From NCBI GenBank assembly GCA_035610365.1, contig CM069432.1:14942001-15006000 (forward strand): DNA of 64,000 nucleotides. Direction: 5' to 3'. A program made the position numbers and the translations under genes. Shown here in pieces: positions 23,728 through 31,874 of this stretch (position 1 is the stretch's first letter; each line of letters opens with the position of its first letter). This DNA is from Aquatica leii. Taxonomy: Eukaryota > Arthropoda > Insecta > Coleoptera > Lampyridae. The notes beneath the pieces are model-generated. The model saw only the letters and a program-made list of their open reading frames with translations. It made no database searches and was not told where the DNA came from.

Positions 23728-24639
23728 ATGGAAAGTATCCGTTCCATAGAAGACATATTTTCATTCTTTACGAGGGAACAATCCCAGGTGTTAGCGGAAT
23801 TACAGCAGTGGGGCCTAGTACGTTCAACATTGAGATGCCCTAGTCGACGTTGTAGGCGTCATTGTGTTCAACGCATTAGAAGTTCTGCTGTTCTGGGGCA
23901 CAATTTCGTGTGCCGTATGTGTAAAAGACATTATAGTATATTGAAAGGTTCTTTTTTCGAAAAAATGCGTTTACCTGTGCGAAAAGTTATGTACTTACTC
24001 TATTTTTGGAGTTGTTTAACTCCGGCAGGTATTACGGCACGACTAATGAACTTAAGACTGTCAACAGTATGCCAACATTACCGGTTTATTAGAGACGTGG
24101 TTTCTTGGAAGTTGTTGCAAGTTCCTGAAATGTTTAAGTTAGGTGGTGTTGGACACGTCGTTCAAATAGACGAAAGTGTAGTTACAAAGAGAAAATATAA
24201 TGTAGGAAGAGTTGTCCCACAGGTATGGATATTAGGTATGGTCGATACTACCACAAAAAAAGGAATGATTTTATACATAGAAAATAGATCGAGGCAGGCA
24301 ATTATTAAATGTATTTTAAAACATGTACTTCCGGGCACCGAAATATGGACTGATAAGTGGCGGGCATACGATACTTTAAGCTTATTAGATGGGGTGTCAC
24401 CTTATATCCATAAAAGTGTCAACCATTCAAACAATTTTGTTGATCCAGAAACGGGCGTCCACACTAATTATATAGAAGGGTATTGGTCTCGTTTGAAAAA
24501 GTTTTGCCGAACGAAGAACGTGCTCCAATCGAAGCTCTTACCAGAGCATATAGACCATTTCATGTGGTATGAGCTTTACGGGAAAAACGATACATTTGTT
24601 CACATTATCCAACATATTTGTGAAAAATATACTTTCTAG
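23728..24639 (+). CDS. ISXO2-like (Merlin) transposase, apparently intact
   Basis: 303 residues from MESIRSIEDIFSFF; an earlier in-frame ATG at 23548 would add a low-complexity Val/Cys tract and is unlikely. The N-terminal zinc-binding region has CPSRRCRRHCVQR and FVCRMCKRHYS (about residues 37-80). A helical region follows (MRLPVRKVMYLLYFW, TARLMNLRLSTVCQHY). The catalytic ISXO2/IS1595-type core follows: first Asp in VQIDESVVTKRKY (about residue 155), second in EIWTDKWRAYDTL, and the final acid in NYIEGYWSRLKKF. The H..NF.d...GVHTNYIEGxW signature is characteristic. It ends YTF-stop with no internal damage. It would cut and reinsert the surrounding element by binding the terminal repeats. 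Neighbouring element genes are dead, so this intact frame suggests recent activity. Confidence 0.88.
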   Translation: MESIRSIEDIFSFFTREQSQVLAELQQWGLVRSTLRCPSRRCRRHCVQRIRSSAVLGHNFVCRMCKRHYSILKGSFFEKMRLPVRKVMYLLYFWSCLTPAGITARLMNLRLSTVCQHYRFIRDVVSWKLLQVPEMFKLGGVGHVVQIDESVVTKRKYNVGRVVPQVWILGMVDTTTKKGMILYIENRSRQAIIKCILKHVLPGTEIWTDKWRAYDTLSLLDGVSPYIHKSVNHSNNFVDPETGVHTNYIEGYWSRLKKFCRTKNVLQSKLLPEHIDHFMWYELYGKNDTFVHIIQHICEKYTF

Positions 24640-24784
24640 TTAAGATTTTGATTTTATTGTAGATCAGTTTTTTTAAACTTTCGTGTTAAAATAGTATATA
24701 TAGCGATATTAAGTTACATTATTAAGTGATCTGTTATGTCAAAAATGTTAAAATTTTCATTTTCATTAGTTTACAACTAAAACT

Positions 24785-25310
24785 TAAGGTTCTTGTTTTG
24801 ATAGCATGCGTTTACCTATTTGGCGAGTTGTATTTTTGGAATTGATTCCGGCAGGTGTTGTGGCGCGGTTGCAATATATTATAAATGTGGCTTCTTGGAA
24901 GTTGTTACTTACAAGTGTTAAAAATGTTTTAGTTGTGCATTGTTCAACTTATAGTTCAAATAGACGAAAGTGTGACAATAAGACGTAAATATAATGCAAG
25001 AAAAGTTGAGCATATATAAATCACTTTATGTGGCATGAATTATACAGCAAACAAGATCACTTAATGGTATTTTCTATATTAAATAGATCCTTCAATGTAG
25101 AGGGTAGGTACCAGTCAGAAATAAAACAACTTGATTATTCTGGCTACGTTTCGCGCCAAATTTCTGGCTGGTACTATATGGATCTATTAAACATGGAAAT
25201 TACAATCAAGCGATAAGTTTTTTGAAGTTTAGATCCTTACCTCACGTAAGCAAACAAGATCTTTTTGTAAACATTGTGCAGCATATTTCTAAAAAATGTA
25301 CATTTTAATA
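24785..25310 (+). pseudogene. Second, broken ISXO2-like transposase fragment
   Basis: It is a decayed partial duplicate of the preceding gene. MRLPIWRVVFLELIPAGVVARL at 24806 corresponds to MRLPVRKVMYLLYFW...TPAGITARL; VASWKLL and a 'VQIDESV(T)RRKYNAR' remnant follow near 24950. HFMWHELYSKQD (about 25023) and FVNIVQHISKKCTF (about 25268) match the C-terminus of the intact copy. The middle of the catalytic domain is deleted. A ~110-bp imperfect palindrome (AAATAGATCC...GGATCTATT, with GGTACCAGTCAGAAAT / ATTTCTGGCTGGTAC inside) at about 25079-25192 interrupts the end and may be a tiny inserted element. Confidence 0.75.
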
Positions 25311-25479
25311 AAAACATGTTTTTTAAAAGTAACGTTTTTATTGTTTATGCATTATTTTGTTTACTTTTGACGTAGTCTTATTATTTTCTCAGTATAAAAA
25401 AGGTTGATTTTTTTAAGGGAATTTTAAAAACTTTTTTTTTTAATTAAATTACTATCCACGGCGAACGTAAATGTATCAA

Positions 25480-25692
25480 ATCGTTGACAAAATCACAATT
25501 GCTACCGTGCATTATAAAATCGTAAATGACGTCATACAAGTAAAAAGTAGTTCCTACTTTAGAACCTTATAACTTTAAAAAAAATGCAAATTCCGCATTT
25601 TTTTTTTCAGTAATCATCTTAAAATGCTTTTCTGTATTAAGAACAGCTAATCGTAATTTTTAAAGAAGAGTGCCCTAAAGTGATATGGACCC
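25480..25692 (-). repeat. Right terminal inverted repeat of the Merlin-type element
   Basis: Reverse complement partner of 19355-19570, followed by the right duplication CAAGTTTG at 25693-25700. Confidence 0.8.
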
Positions 25693-26261
25693 CAAGTTTG
25701 TTGCACTGCACTTTTTAAGTGGAACGACACCTAGGGGCTTTAAAACACTACCACCAAATGCCTCCAACATTATTTGTGTATCTCGTAGCTGCGACTCTGA
25801 AACGTCAACTTCACTCAGCATTTTACGTGACAGTACGTTTACATCAGCACCTGTGTCTAATTTAAATTTGATAAGTACACGATTATCACCAACATTTACA
25901 GTTTGAAACCACGAGTTAATCGATAGTACTTTATTGTTCCGATTACTTACTCCAATGATGTTGATTGCAAAGTCACATTCGTCAGAATTTTCTACCATTG
26001 GCTGATCCTGTCTCTGAAGCACTTTCACATTCTTTATTTTACACGAAATTGCAAAATGATTTAATTGCCCACATTTACTGCACTTTTCCCAAAAGCAGGA
26101 CATTCACGAACTCCATGCAAAGTTTGACATTTTCTGCATTAAAATTTTTCACCAAATTGCCTCTCATTTTTCAGTAATTTCTTACCAGCACCACCAGATT
26201 TTGGAACTGACTTCTCCTTGATAGCCTCAACTTCAGCTGGGAATCCTTGCAAGCTTCTAGC
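25693..26261 (-). pseudogene. gypsy gag nucleocapsid knuckles + aspartic protease, interrupted
   Basis: Continues from the gag frame after a frameshift at about 26260. A basic linker and a first knuckle (CRKCQTLHGVREC, about 26135) are followed in a separate frame from 26103 by a canonical CCHC knuckle, CSKCGQLNHFAISC. The retropepsin follows, with its active-site motif FKLDTGADVNVLS (DTGA; about residue 82) and the flap-side segment LEAFGGSVLKPLGVVPL. The coding sequence stops where the Merlin-type element has inserted; the protease C-terminus resumes at 19354. A one-base frame difference exists across the join. The protease would process Gag-Pol. Confidence 0.85.
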
Positions 26262-26777
26262 CTATAATTTGGAAATTTCAGCAGCTCGACATAAATTTAT
26301 AGCTTTTGACAGGTCTAGATCTTCCACACGTAACAATCTTTCCTGTATGGCGTTGTCATAAATTCCTAAAACAATTCTATCACGAATCATCTCTTCACAT
26401 AAAGCATCAAATTCGCAGGGCTTTAACAATTTCTTGATATCCGTTAAGAACTGATCAAAACCTTTAGCTTCTTGTTGAACTCGACCGTAAAATTTGAAAC
26501 GCTCAAAGACAATATTTTTTTTGGAGCTGCAGTGATCCCGAAACGCTTTCAGTACACTCTGAAACGACACCCTTTCAGTTTCGGATAACGTGAACGTATT
26601 AGATATTTCCACTGATTCTTCACCAATTATATTTAACAAGATTGCGATTTTCGTTTCATCATCCTTCCCACATTTGTCGGATGCCTTAAGGTAAATTTCG
26701 AAGTTTTGTTTAAATTTGCGCCAGTTCTCACTTAAATTTCCTTGCAGTGACAAATTGGCTGGGGGTTTAAATTCCAT
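26262..26777 (-). CDS. gypsy Gag capsid region
   Basis: 171 residues from MEFKPPANLSLQGNLSENWR. The sequence has the Ty3/gypsy capsid layout: an N-terminal W-x-x-F-x-x-x-F motif (WRKFKQNFEIYL), a helix-rich core (KIAILLNIIGEESVEI) and FDQFLTDIKKLLKPCEF with CEEMIRDRIVLGI, the usual 'l.dRiv.Gi.d..l.erLL' signature. This domain forms the virus-like particle shell. The frame is open to a stop near 26262, where the nucleocapsid part continues out of frame. The start lies about 160 nt inside the 5' LTR and primer site, a normal leader length. Its intactness may be chance for an otherwise damaged element. Confidence 0.85.
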   Translation of the reverse strand: MEFKPPANLSLQGNLSENWRKFKQNFEIYLKASDKCGKDDETKIAILLNIIGEESVEISNTFTLSETERVSFQSVLKAFRDHCSSKKNIVFERFKFYGRVQQEAKGFDQFLTDIKKLLKPCEFDALCEEMIRDRIVLGIYDNAIQERLLRVEDLDLSKAINLCRAAEISKL

Positions 26778-26916
26778 TTCGGCGTGGTTTTCTTTTTTAT
26801 TACCACCCGGGACAAAACTTTTTTAGGTTAAATAGTACAACACCAATTTTTTTTTTTGTGTTATTATGTAACTTAACTTATATTTCTTAAAACTTTGTAT
26901 AAACACTTATAAATAA

Positions 26917-26937
26917 GCTAACGCCTCGACTGCGTCA
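26917..26937 (-). other. Candidate primer-binding site
   Basis: Immediately after the 5' LTR on the minus strand: TGACGCAGTCGAGGCG. It resembles the common TGGCGCAGTCGG-type primer site with a G-to-A change. The tRNA is not assigned. Confidence 0.45.
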
Positions 26938-27052
26938 TGTTGTGTCTTCTCAATAAGAAGACAATAATAATTTTAAAAGATTTTTTAATTAATTCAGAAC
27001 ATTGACATTTCGTAACTAACTAAACAGGCACACACTGTTGCCAACTCCGACA
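26938..27052 (-). repeat. 5' LTR of the gypsy element
   Basis: On the minus strand it runs TGTCGGAGTTGGCAACA ... to ...AGACACAACA, 115 bp. It pairs with 16404-16495. Confidence 0.75.
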
Positions 27053-27335
27053 TCAATAACCATCATTAGGACGAATTTTGATTACTTAAATTATAAATTG
27101 GTATGAGATTCAAAAAATTTAAATTATTACCAGTGCGTTCCATAATACTAAGTGTAGATTACTACGTGTTAAAATCTACATTTTACTGTGAAATAAATTA
27201 TTTGTAAATAAACGAACGCACGCAGTGATGATGTTACCTACACTTTTGCTATCAAACACGTCCCAATTTTATAAATGTGCTGCTTTTAAATTGAGTTTTC
27301 TTGATATTCAATTTTAGAAATATTTTTTATTGCAG
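27053..27335 (+). other. Intron preceding the Ig-like exon
   Basis: Non-coding AT-rich DNA leading to a pyrimidine-rich acceptor ending TTTTTTATTGCAG at 27335. Confidence 0.6.
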
Positions 27336-27564
27336 GTACCGGGGTCAACTTCGACGTCGGTGAAAGTAGACGACGACCATTTGGAGACGGCGACTAGTAG
27401 ATTAGAATTAACTGGAGTTGGTGGCAGTTGGGGTACGATTAGGCTACGATGCGAGGCAGCACTTTTTAGATTATACAAAGCCAATAGTATAGAACTGGAA
27501 GTTAAGCCAGATGCACCAACTCCACAACCTGCTTCCGTACTTTTAATGGGTCCTAGCATTAGCG
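27336..27564 (+). CDS. Host gene exon, Ig-like domain (Beaten-path-like), internal exon
   Basis: A 229-bp exon bounded by TTGCAG (27330-27335) and GTAAGT (27565). It has far higher GC than its surroundings and an uninterrupted frame beginning VPGSTSTSVKVDDDHLETAT. The segment SRLELTGVGG, then WGTIRLRCEAALFRLYKANS, then IELEVKPDAP has the strand-Cys-strand pattern of the last part of an Ig-like domain. The 'LRCxAxxxxLYxxSxE' form is what I associate with the insect Beat (beaten path) cell-surface family, which guides motor axons by binding Side proteins. It ends phase 1. Exons before and after are not visible in this window, implying long transposon-filled introns. The exon call is strong and the family call moderate. 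Confidence 0.7.
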
Positions 27565-28825
27565 GTAAGTTCATTTTTAACGTGAACTATTGAAATTTAC
27601 ATAAAAATAAAACTTTTAATTTCAAATGCTTTCAACTGGCGTTGCCTGAGATTTTCTTTATGGAAATTAATATTTTACATTAATTTAATCACATACACAC
27701 ATATGTATGTAGTATGCAAATACGATTTTCCAGTTTTGCATTTCCATCTCGCCAATTTAAAAGTCATTAAAATTTATAATTTATAACTTTTAGAGTGAGC
27801 TTTAATAAAACAATTAAAGGTGTCAACACTTTCTTCATAATTCTCACAGCTACACTGTATTAAATATACATTAACTTTTTTTAAATTTTTAAACAATTAA
27901 AAACTTTGGTTAAGTCTTTGTAATTATTATCAAAAGTGTTTGAAAACTCTTTTGTAATTAGAAATTTGTCTTGGCACATATTTTTTCTGCTCTATTGCGT
28001 TGCATGCTTTACCAAATCCCATCGGATTATGTTGAAATTTATATAATCGATAAAACGTGAAATTACCTTCTTCGCCCAATGAAACAAATGTTAAAGCAAT
28101 TAAATTTTACAATTATTACAATAAGCATACTATTTAATTATTAAAATTAGTATTAATAATTATGTAAAATCACCTAAGTCAATCATGTTTAAATATTTGT
28201 TTATTAACAAAAATTTGTTTTTGCTTGAATTAATTTTGGTACGTAATGTTGAAACAAACAGAAAATAACAAGTTAAGTGTAGCGTACGTAAAGGTATATT
28301 TCGTAACTGTGCCACTTCTATTTGCTTGCGTCGTCTTTCTTGCAGTTAGTACAAACAAGGGTTGTTACTTTGTTTAATTACGTTTTTGATAAATGAATTT
28401 TGTGTTGTATTTACCGAATGATTTCGTTCCGGTTGTTTTCTTGAATTGCCTACAAAAACTGAATTTTATCTTTCATGATATTGGCCGCTCGTCTAGATAT
28501 TTTTGAACCGTTTCGTGCAACTTTTTATTTAACAATGATGATTTTGTATAAGTTGTTTTTATGTTAGTCGACAATTCCAAAATTTAACACCTTCGTTCGT
28601 TACTGCACTGGCAGCGGGCACACCACTGGCGTTCAATTTTTTAATATTCTCCTTTTATTTAATTTCACGTAGTTTTACTATTACGCTTTTAACAATTCAA
28701 AGGTCATTTTACATTCTATTAATTGTGTTTATTACAGCCTTTAGCTATATATATATTGATGTTAAGCATTCAGTGTTATCACTAAAGACAAAAAAAACAA
28801 AAAAAAACAAAGGAAACGAAAATTA
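27565..28825 (+). other. AT-rich intron-like DNA, no gene
   Basis: Downstream of the Ig-exon donor. No further exon with coding bias was seen. Confidence 0.5.
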
Positions 28826-29055
28826 GTTAACCTTCCGATTACCATTGGGGTCTTTTTTGGCCCCAGACGTGTTGTTTTGTTGTCTTTTCTTAAGTTTTTT
28901 CTACAACTGTCCCAATATTTTTTTAGCTGACTTTCTTTCAACAATGTTTAATAATATATAACAAATTTTTAATTGTTATTTGTTTTGCGACGTAAAAAAA
29001 TATTGTCGTTGGGGTCATACTTGACCCCACTTGGTAACCGACGTTCTAAAAAGTA
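28826..29055. mobile_element. Small TTAA-flanked inverted-repeat element (piggyBac-type MITE?)
   Basis: After TTAA (28826-28829) the left end reads CCTTCCGATTACCATTGGGG, then GGCCCC. The right end near 29011-29050 reads, inverted, CGTCGGTTACCAAGTGGGGT, then TGACCCC. Each end also holds an internal GGGGTC...GACCCC palindrome. TTAA plus CC-starting ends is the piggyBac pattern, but the right TTAA has been lost. A second right-end-like copy lies at 32785-32830. Confidence 0.5.
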
Positions 29056-29193
29056 ATTCTAATATTTTGTTTGCATTTGTCGCAACACAATTCCGTATCA
29101 CTTCCGGTTAGTGTAAACGTGTTGGACAACGGTGGGTTTTCTTTCTCCATTGCACACTTATTTTAAACTGGTGGTCTCCACTACAATATAGTT

Positions 29194-29556
29194 CTATTTA
29201 TCTATCAAAAATCGTACACACAATTGTGCACAATTTACGTCTTTGACGTTATGATATCTTTTATAATTGTAATTTATGTCGCTGTCTCTACCATCTAATG
29301 ATAAATATTGTATAATTTCTAATGGTGGAGGTAAATTGCCAAAAATATCAATGTAATGAATCTTATCGTTTACTTTTCTATACGCTACCCAATGGGTTCC
29401 TTCTCCATCCGCCTCATCTAGATTCACAATTCCCCTCTCGTATTTTCTTATTTTACGTGGAAGCGCGTTTCGCATAAATACTCCTCGAAAATTGGGAATT
29501 TGATATTTTTCAGCATATTTTTTTAATGAAACGTTAGTTAACGCTCGACGAGGCAA
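29194..29556 (-). CDS. Adenovirus/Polinton-type cysteine protease (C5/Ulp1-like fold)
   Basis: 120 residues from MPRRALTNVSLKKYAEKYQI. A short N-terminal lead (YQIPNFRGVFMRNALPRK) precedes the catalytic part: His55 in GEGTHWVAYR, Asp70 in IHYIDIFGNLPPP and Cys109 in VNCAQLCVRFL. In adenoviral and Polinton/Maverick proteases the corresponding pieces are GTHWxxY, YFDSFGxxPP and CGxxCLxFL. Here the Gly after the catalytic Cys is Ala, and the usual Gln before it is not obvious. In viruses the enzyme matures capsid and core proteins. It begins only 5 bases beyond the end of the next gene upstream, a virus-like compact spacing. There is no stop or frameshift. An alternative is a cellular Ulp1/SENP-type protease, but the length and the PNFRGVFMR lead favour the Polinton group. 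Confidence 0.82.
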   Translation of the reverse strand: MPRRALTNVSLKKYAEKYQIPNFRGVFMRNALPRKIRKYERGIVNLDEADGEGTHWVAYRKVNDKIHYIDIFGNLPPPLEIIQYLSLDGRDSDINYNYKRYHNVKDVNCAQLCVRFLIDK

Positions 29557-29561
29557 TTTAA

Positions 29562-30201
29562 TTAGTTTTTTGAATAGCCATTCATAACTAATCTACATTC
29601 GCTTTTATATGGTTTTATGTAAAATCCGCTGCCAATTGCTTTAGTTTCCATTGCACGGTTTTGTCTTTTTTCCTCTTCCATTCTTTCTTTAGCGTCTTTC
29701 GCGTCGTTAACAGATTTCGCTATTGCAGCAGCACCGCCACCTAAAGAACCCAATGCTCCTAAGGCGGCAAACAATAGTATCAACAGTAAAAATCCACCCT
29801 TTTTAGGTAGACGTGGCGTTCTACTTCTCGGTGCTTTAATTTTTTTAGATTGTCTCTTTAATGTACCGTACGCCGCTTTAACATTTTGCAATAAATTATT
29901 ACTACCAGAACGCGTTACTGCTTGTCGAGCTAGTCGAACAGCTGTAGCAAAACTTAATGTTCCACCACGTTTCGGTGACTTTCTCTTTTTAGATTTCTTA
30001 CGTCTCCTGCTTATTCCCATGCCAACCGTTATTTTAACTTTCATCATCGCCGCTACCGTGCCAGCAGCAACCTTTTCACCTATACTTGCGTCTTTACTGC
30101 GTAAACGATCTTTTGCCGACTCGTACAACTTTTTGTCCGCTTCGTGACGTTTGTTCAAATCTTTATAAGATTGATACGCAATGTCGTGTTTCTTGCAAGC
30201 T
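29562..30201 (-). pseudogene. Phospholipase A2 (VP1u-like) second half fused to basic core-protein-like tail
   Basis: The frame is split from its N-terminal part (31564-31773) by an inserted element. The ATG at 30269 lies inside that insert and is not the true start. The first residues contain the PLA2 catalytic pair in KKHDIAY, followed by HEADKKLY, matching the HDxxY and Asp helices of parvovirus-VP1-type phospholipase A2. A strongly basic block follows (GISRRRKKSKKRKSPKRGG), then a second basic block (SRTPRLPKKGG), a hydrophobic segment (FLLLILLFAALGALGSLGGG) and a conserved-looking end, IGSGFYIKPYK. Basic, Gly-rich core-protein features with a membrane-like segment recall adenovirus pX/pVI-type proteins and Polinton/adintovirus virion proteins. 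PLA2 activity would help a particle cross membranes. The frame is otherwise undamaged. Confidence 0.72.
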
Positions 30202-31563
30202 TGCACTGCGCCGTTGTTGCCAAGAAAGCCGGCTAGCTTCTGGATCGGAGGCAGGGTGCGTAGGTGCACGTGCTAGCTGCAATAAAAATTGTGGGCGCCA
30301 ACTAAACGAACCACCTAAACTAAAAAAATAGAAAGGGACACCACAAACGACGGTGGTCAGTTCAGTAAATAAAAAGAAAAAAACGTATTAACTAAAAGTA
30401 AGGTATATATTTGACTAGCGGGGTAGAGTTGTAATCATTTGTGATATAAAACATAAAAAAAACAAATATTATTTACACGTGTGAGGTGCTTTAGACACGA
30501 TCACCTAATAAATCGTAGTTGGTAGTACTTAAGAAAAAAAAAACCCTATAGTCACTTTTTTTAGCGTTATGCGATAATCAGCTCGATATCAATGCGATAT
30601 TTAATCGATTGAATTAAGGCAGGCAAACACATACAGATATAAAAAATCAGGGTACTCTCGGTTCCAATAACACCTACTTACTACAGGGTAAGTTACCTTG
30701 CATGTTGAACCTTAGTATCTCTAACACGTTTGGGGGAGGCGAACGATTTAACCTAAGAAAAATCTTTTAGGTAAATTTACCAATTTAATTACGTGAATCT
30801 CGGCCAACGTATTACTTTTGGCTACGTAGAAGGAGCTCCCCATACCAGCATAAGAATACCAACACACATTTTGTTCTTAAAATAACCCGACCCCTCGCCT
30901 ACTCTTAACTGCGGAGATCTATTAGTGATTTTGTCAAAACAACTTGTTATTGTCCCGACAGTCTCACAGTATGTTGATTATGGCCTTATTATATATATAT
31001 ATATCGTATTATGTTGTCGTAGGTAGCAGTACGGTTGGCAGTTCTTTCCGCACGCTTAAGCCAGGGAATCCTTAGAAGGTGTGAACAGCAAATAAAAAAA
31101 AGGTCAATACCTGTGGCATTCGTAAGGCACGTCCATTTAGGTACTCTTTGGCAACATCGCTTGAATAAACATTATATCTTCTTTTTAGAAACGACCGACT
31201 AGAACTGCCCCCTCTAAGTGGTGGACTACTTTAGGGTTCGGTCACAATGGAACTAGCCGCTAAAATTTTAATTATGAGTTTTGTTTTATTCTTAGGAGTT
31301 ACGTTTATTTTTTCTTTTACCCCAATTGTAATTCTGGGCAATCATGAATTTTACAACTTTAAATTTTTGTCTGTGATCTAAAGCACTTTTACGTTGCAAA
31401 TAAAATCTACTCTTGTTGTTTTATCTAGTTCTAATCATAATCCAAAGATAACCCCGGAAATACCTTACGAAGACCCGCCAAAGTATTAACAAATTTTGAA
31501 CCCTGTAGTGGCGGCAACCCACATTTCATTCCAAAATACTGCTGAAACTTTTCAAATGTTACA
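30202..31563. mobile_element. 1362-bp TG...CA insertion with 4-bp duplication (solo-LTR-like)
   Basis: It begins TGCACTGCGCCG and ends AAATGTTACA, flanked on both sides by AGCT (30198-30201 and 31564-31567). Removing it with one AGCT restores the PLA2 reading frame across the point between the calcium-loop and histidine parts. TG...CA ends with a 4-bp duplication are the mark of an LTR, here without an internal region. No canonical splice sites fit an intron at this position. No coding frame of note inside. Orientation is unknown. Confidence 0.55.
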
Positions 31564-31773
31564 AGCTTCGTCTAGTTTATTGACTCCGACGTCACCACGC
31601 TCTAAACGCTTCTGTAGTTTTGTTCCGGGACCGCAGTAGTTATAACCAGGTATATGCAATTCCACCGGCAACTTATTGATCAATGTGTTTATAATTCCAC
31701 GTCTAGTACTACCGCACTTCTGTTTTTTATTGCCTGTTTTCTTTGAAAATGTTTTTTTTAATCGTTTACTCAT
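31564..31773 (-). pseudogene. Phospholipase A2 (VP1u-like) N-terminal part, cut by insertion
   Basis: It begins MSKRLKKTFSKKTGNKKQ, a basic lead, then LPVELHIPGYNYCGPGTKL: the calcium-binding loop (YNYxGPGxxL, residues 44-53) of parvovirus-VP1-type phospholipase A2. VGVNKLDEAC follows, which in the family leads directly to the catalytic HDxxY helix. That helix lies at the start of 29562-30201, beyond the insertion. The Cys in the loop (NYCGPG) is typical of the Polinton-associated and animal-genome versions rather than densoviruses, as far as I recall. The ATG at 31773 has no closer competitor. The gene is on the same strand as the protease and precedes it. Confidence 0.75.
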
Positions 31774-31874
31774 GCGTAAATAAATAGCTTTCTTCTACGA
31801 CATGTGTACACCTTTGTCTTCAAATACTAAATGAATGAGTTTTCAATATTGTTTCTACATTATATACTTTATCG

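Larger units (their letters stand above)
19355..25692 (+). mobile_element. Merlin-type (IS1016/ISXO2-like) DNA transposon, 6.3 kb
   Basis: The ends are GGCTGGATTTCACTTTAGGG and, inverted, GGGTCCATATCACTTTAGGG, each continuing into about 0.2 kb of diverged inverted repeat. The element is flanked by an exact 8-bp duplication, CAAGTTTG. 8-9 bp duplications, GG-starting termini and an ISXO2-like transposase are diagnostic of Merlin elements. Contents in order: left repeat, a dead IS630/Tc1-type (DDE_3) transposase fragment, three ~375-bp tandem repeats, telomere-like DNA, the open transposase gene, a second broken transposase fragment and the right repeat. It is much larger than the 1-3 kb typical of Merlin. 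It inserted into the gypsy element and is therefore younger than it. Confidence 0.85.
16404..27052 (-). mobile_element. Ty3/gypsy LTR retrotransposon, split by a Merlin-type transposon
   Basis: Two direct repeats share a 60-bp core (GTCTTCTCAATAA... to ...TTAATTCAGAACATT) and TTGCCAACTC(C/T)GACA ends at 16404-16495 and 26938-27052. Between them on the minus strand lie a primer site, gag, CCHC knuckles, protease, RT, RNase H and integrase. The pol order is protease-RT-RNaseH-IN, hence Ty3/gypsy; the 'LRLCLDPRDLN' RT style suggests the Mag/K02A2.6-like group. The LTRs are unusually short (about 92-115 bp). The 6.3 kb insertion at 19355-25692 separates protease from RT. Flanking TCA on both sides may be a remnant of the target duplication, but this is weak. 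Confidence 0.8.

Noticed and set aside
30202-30269. ATG at 30269 as start of the PLA2/core-like protein
   Set aside because: It lies inside the inserted TG...CA segment; the true N-terminus is at 31773 on the other side.
30201-31564. Intron rather than transposon between the two PLA2 halves
   Set aside because: No GT-AG pair keeps the frame at this junction, whereas a 4-bp duplication with TG/CA ends fits an insertion exactly.
29194-31773. Endogenous densovirus (parvovirus) as source of the PLA2 domain
   Set aside because: An adenoviral-type protease and a basic membrane-segment core-like tail are not densovirus genes, and no NS1 helicase is present; a Polinton/adintovirus-like source fits better.
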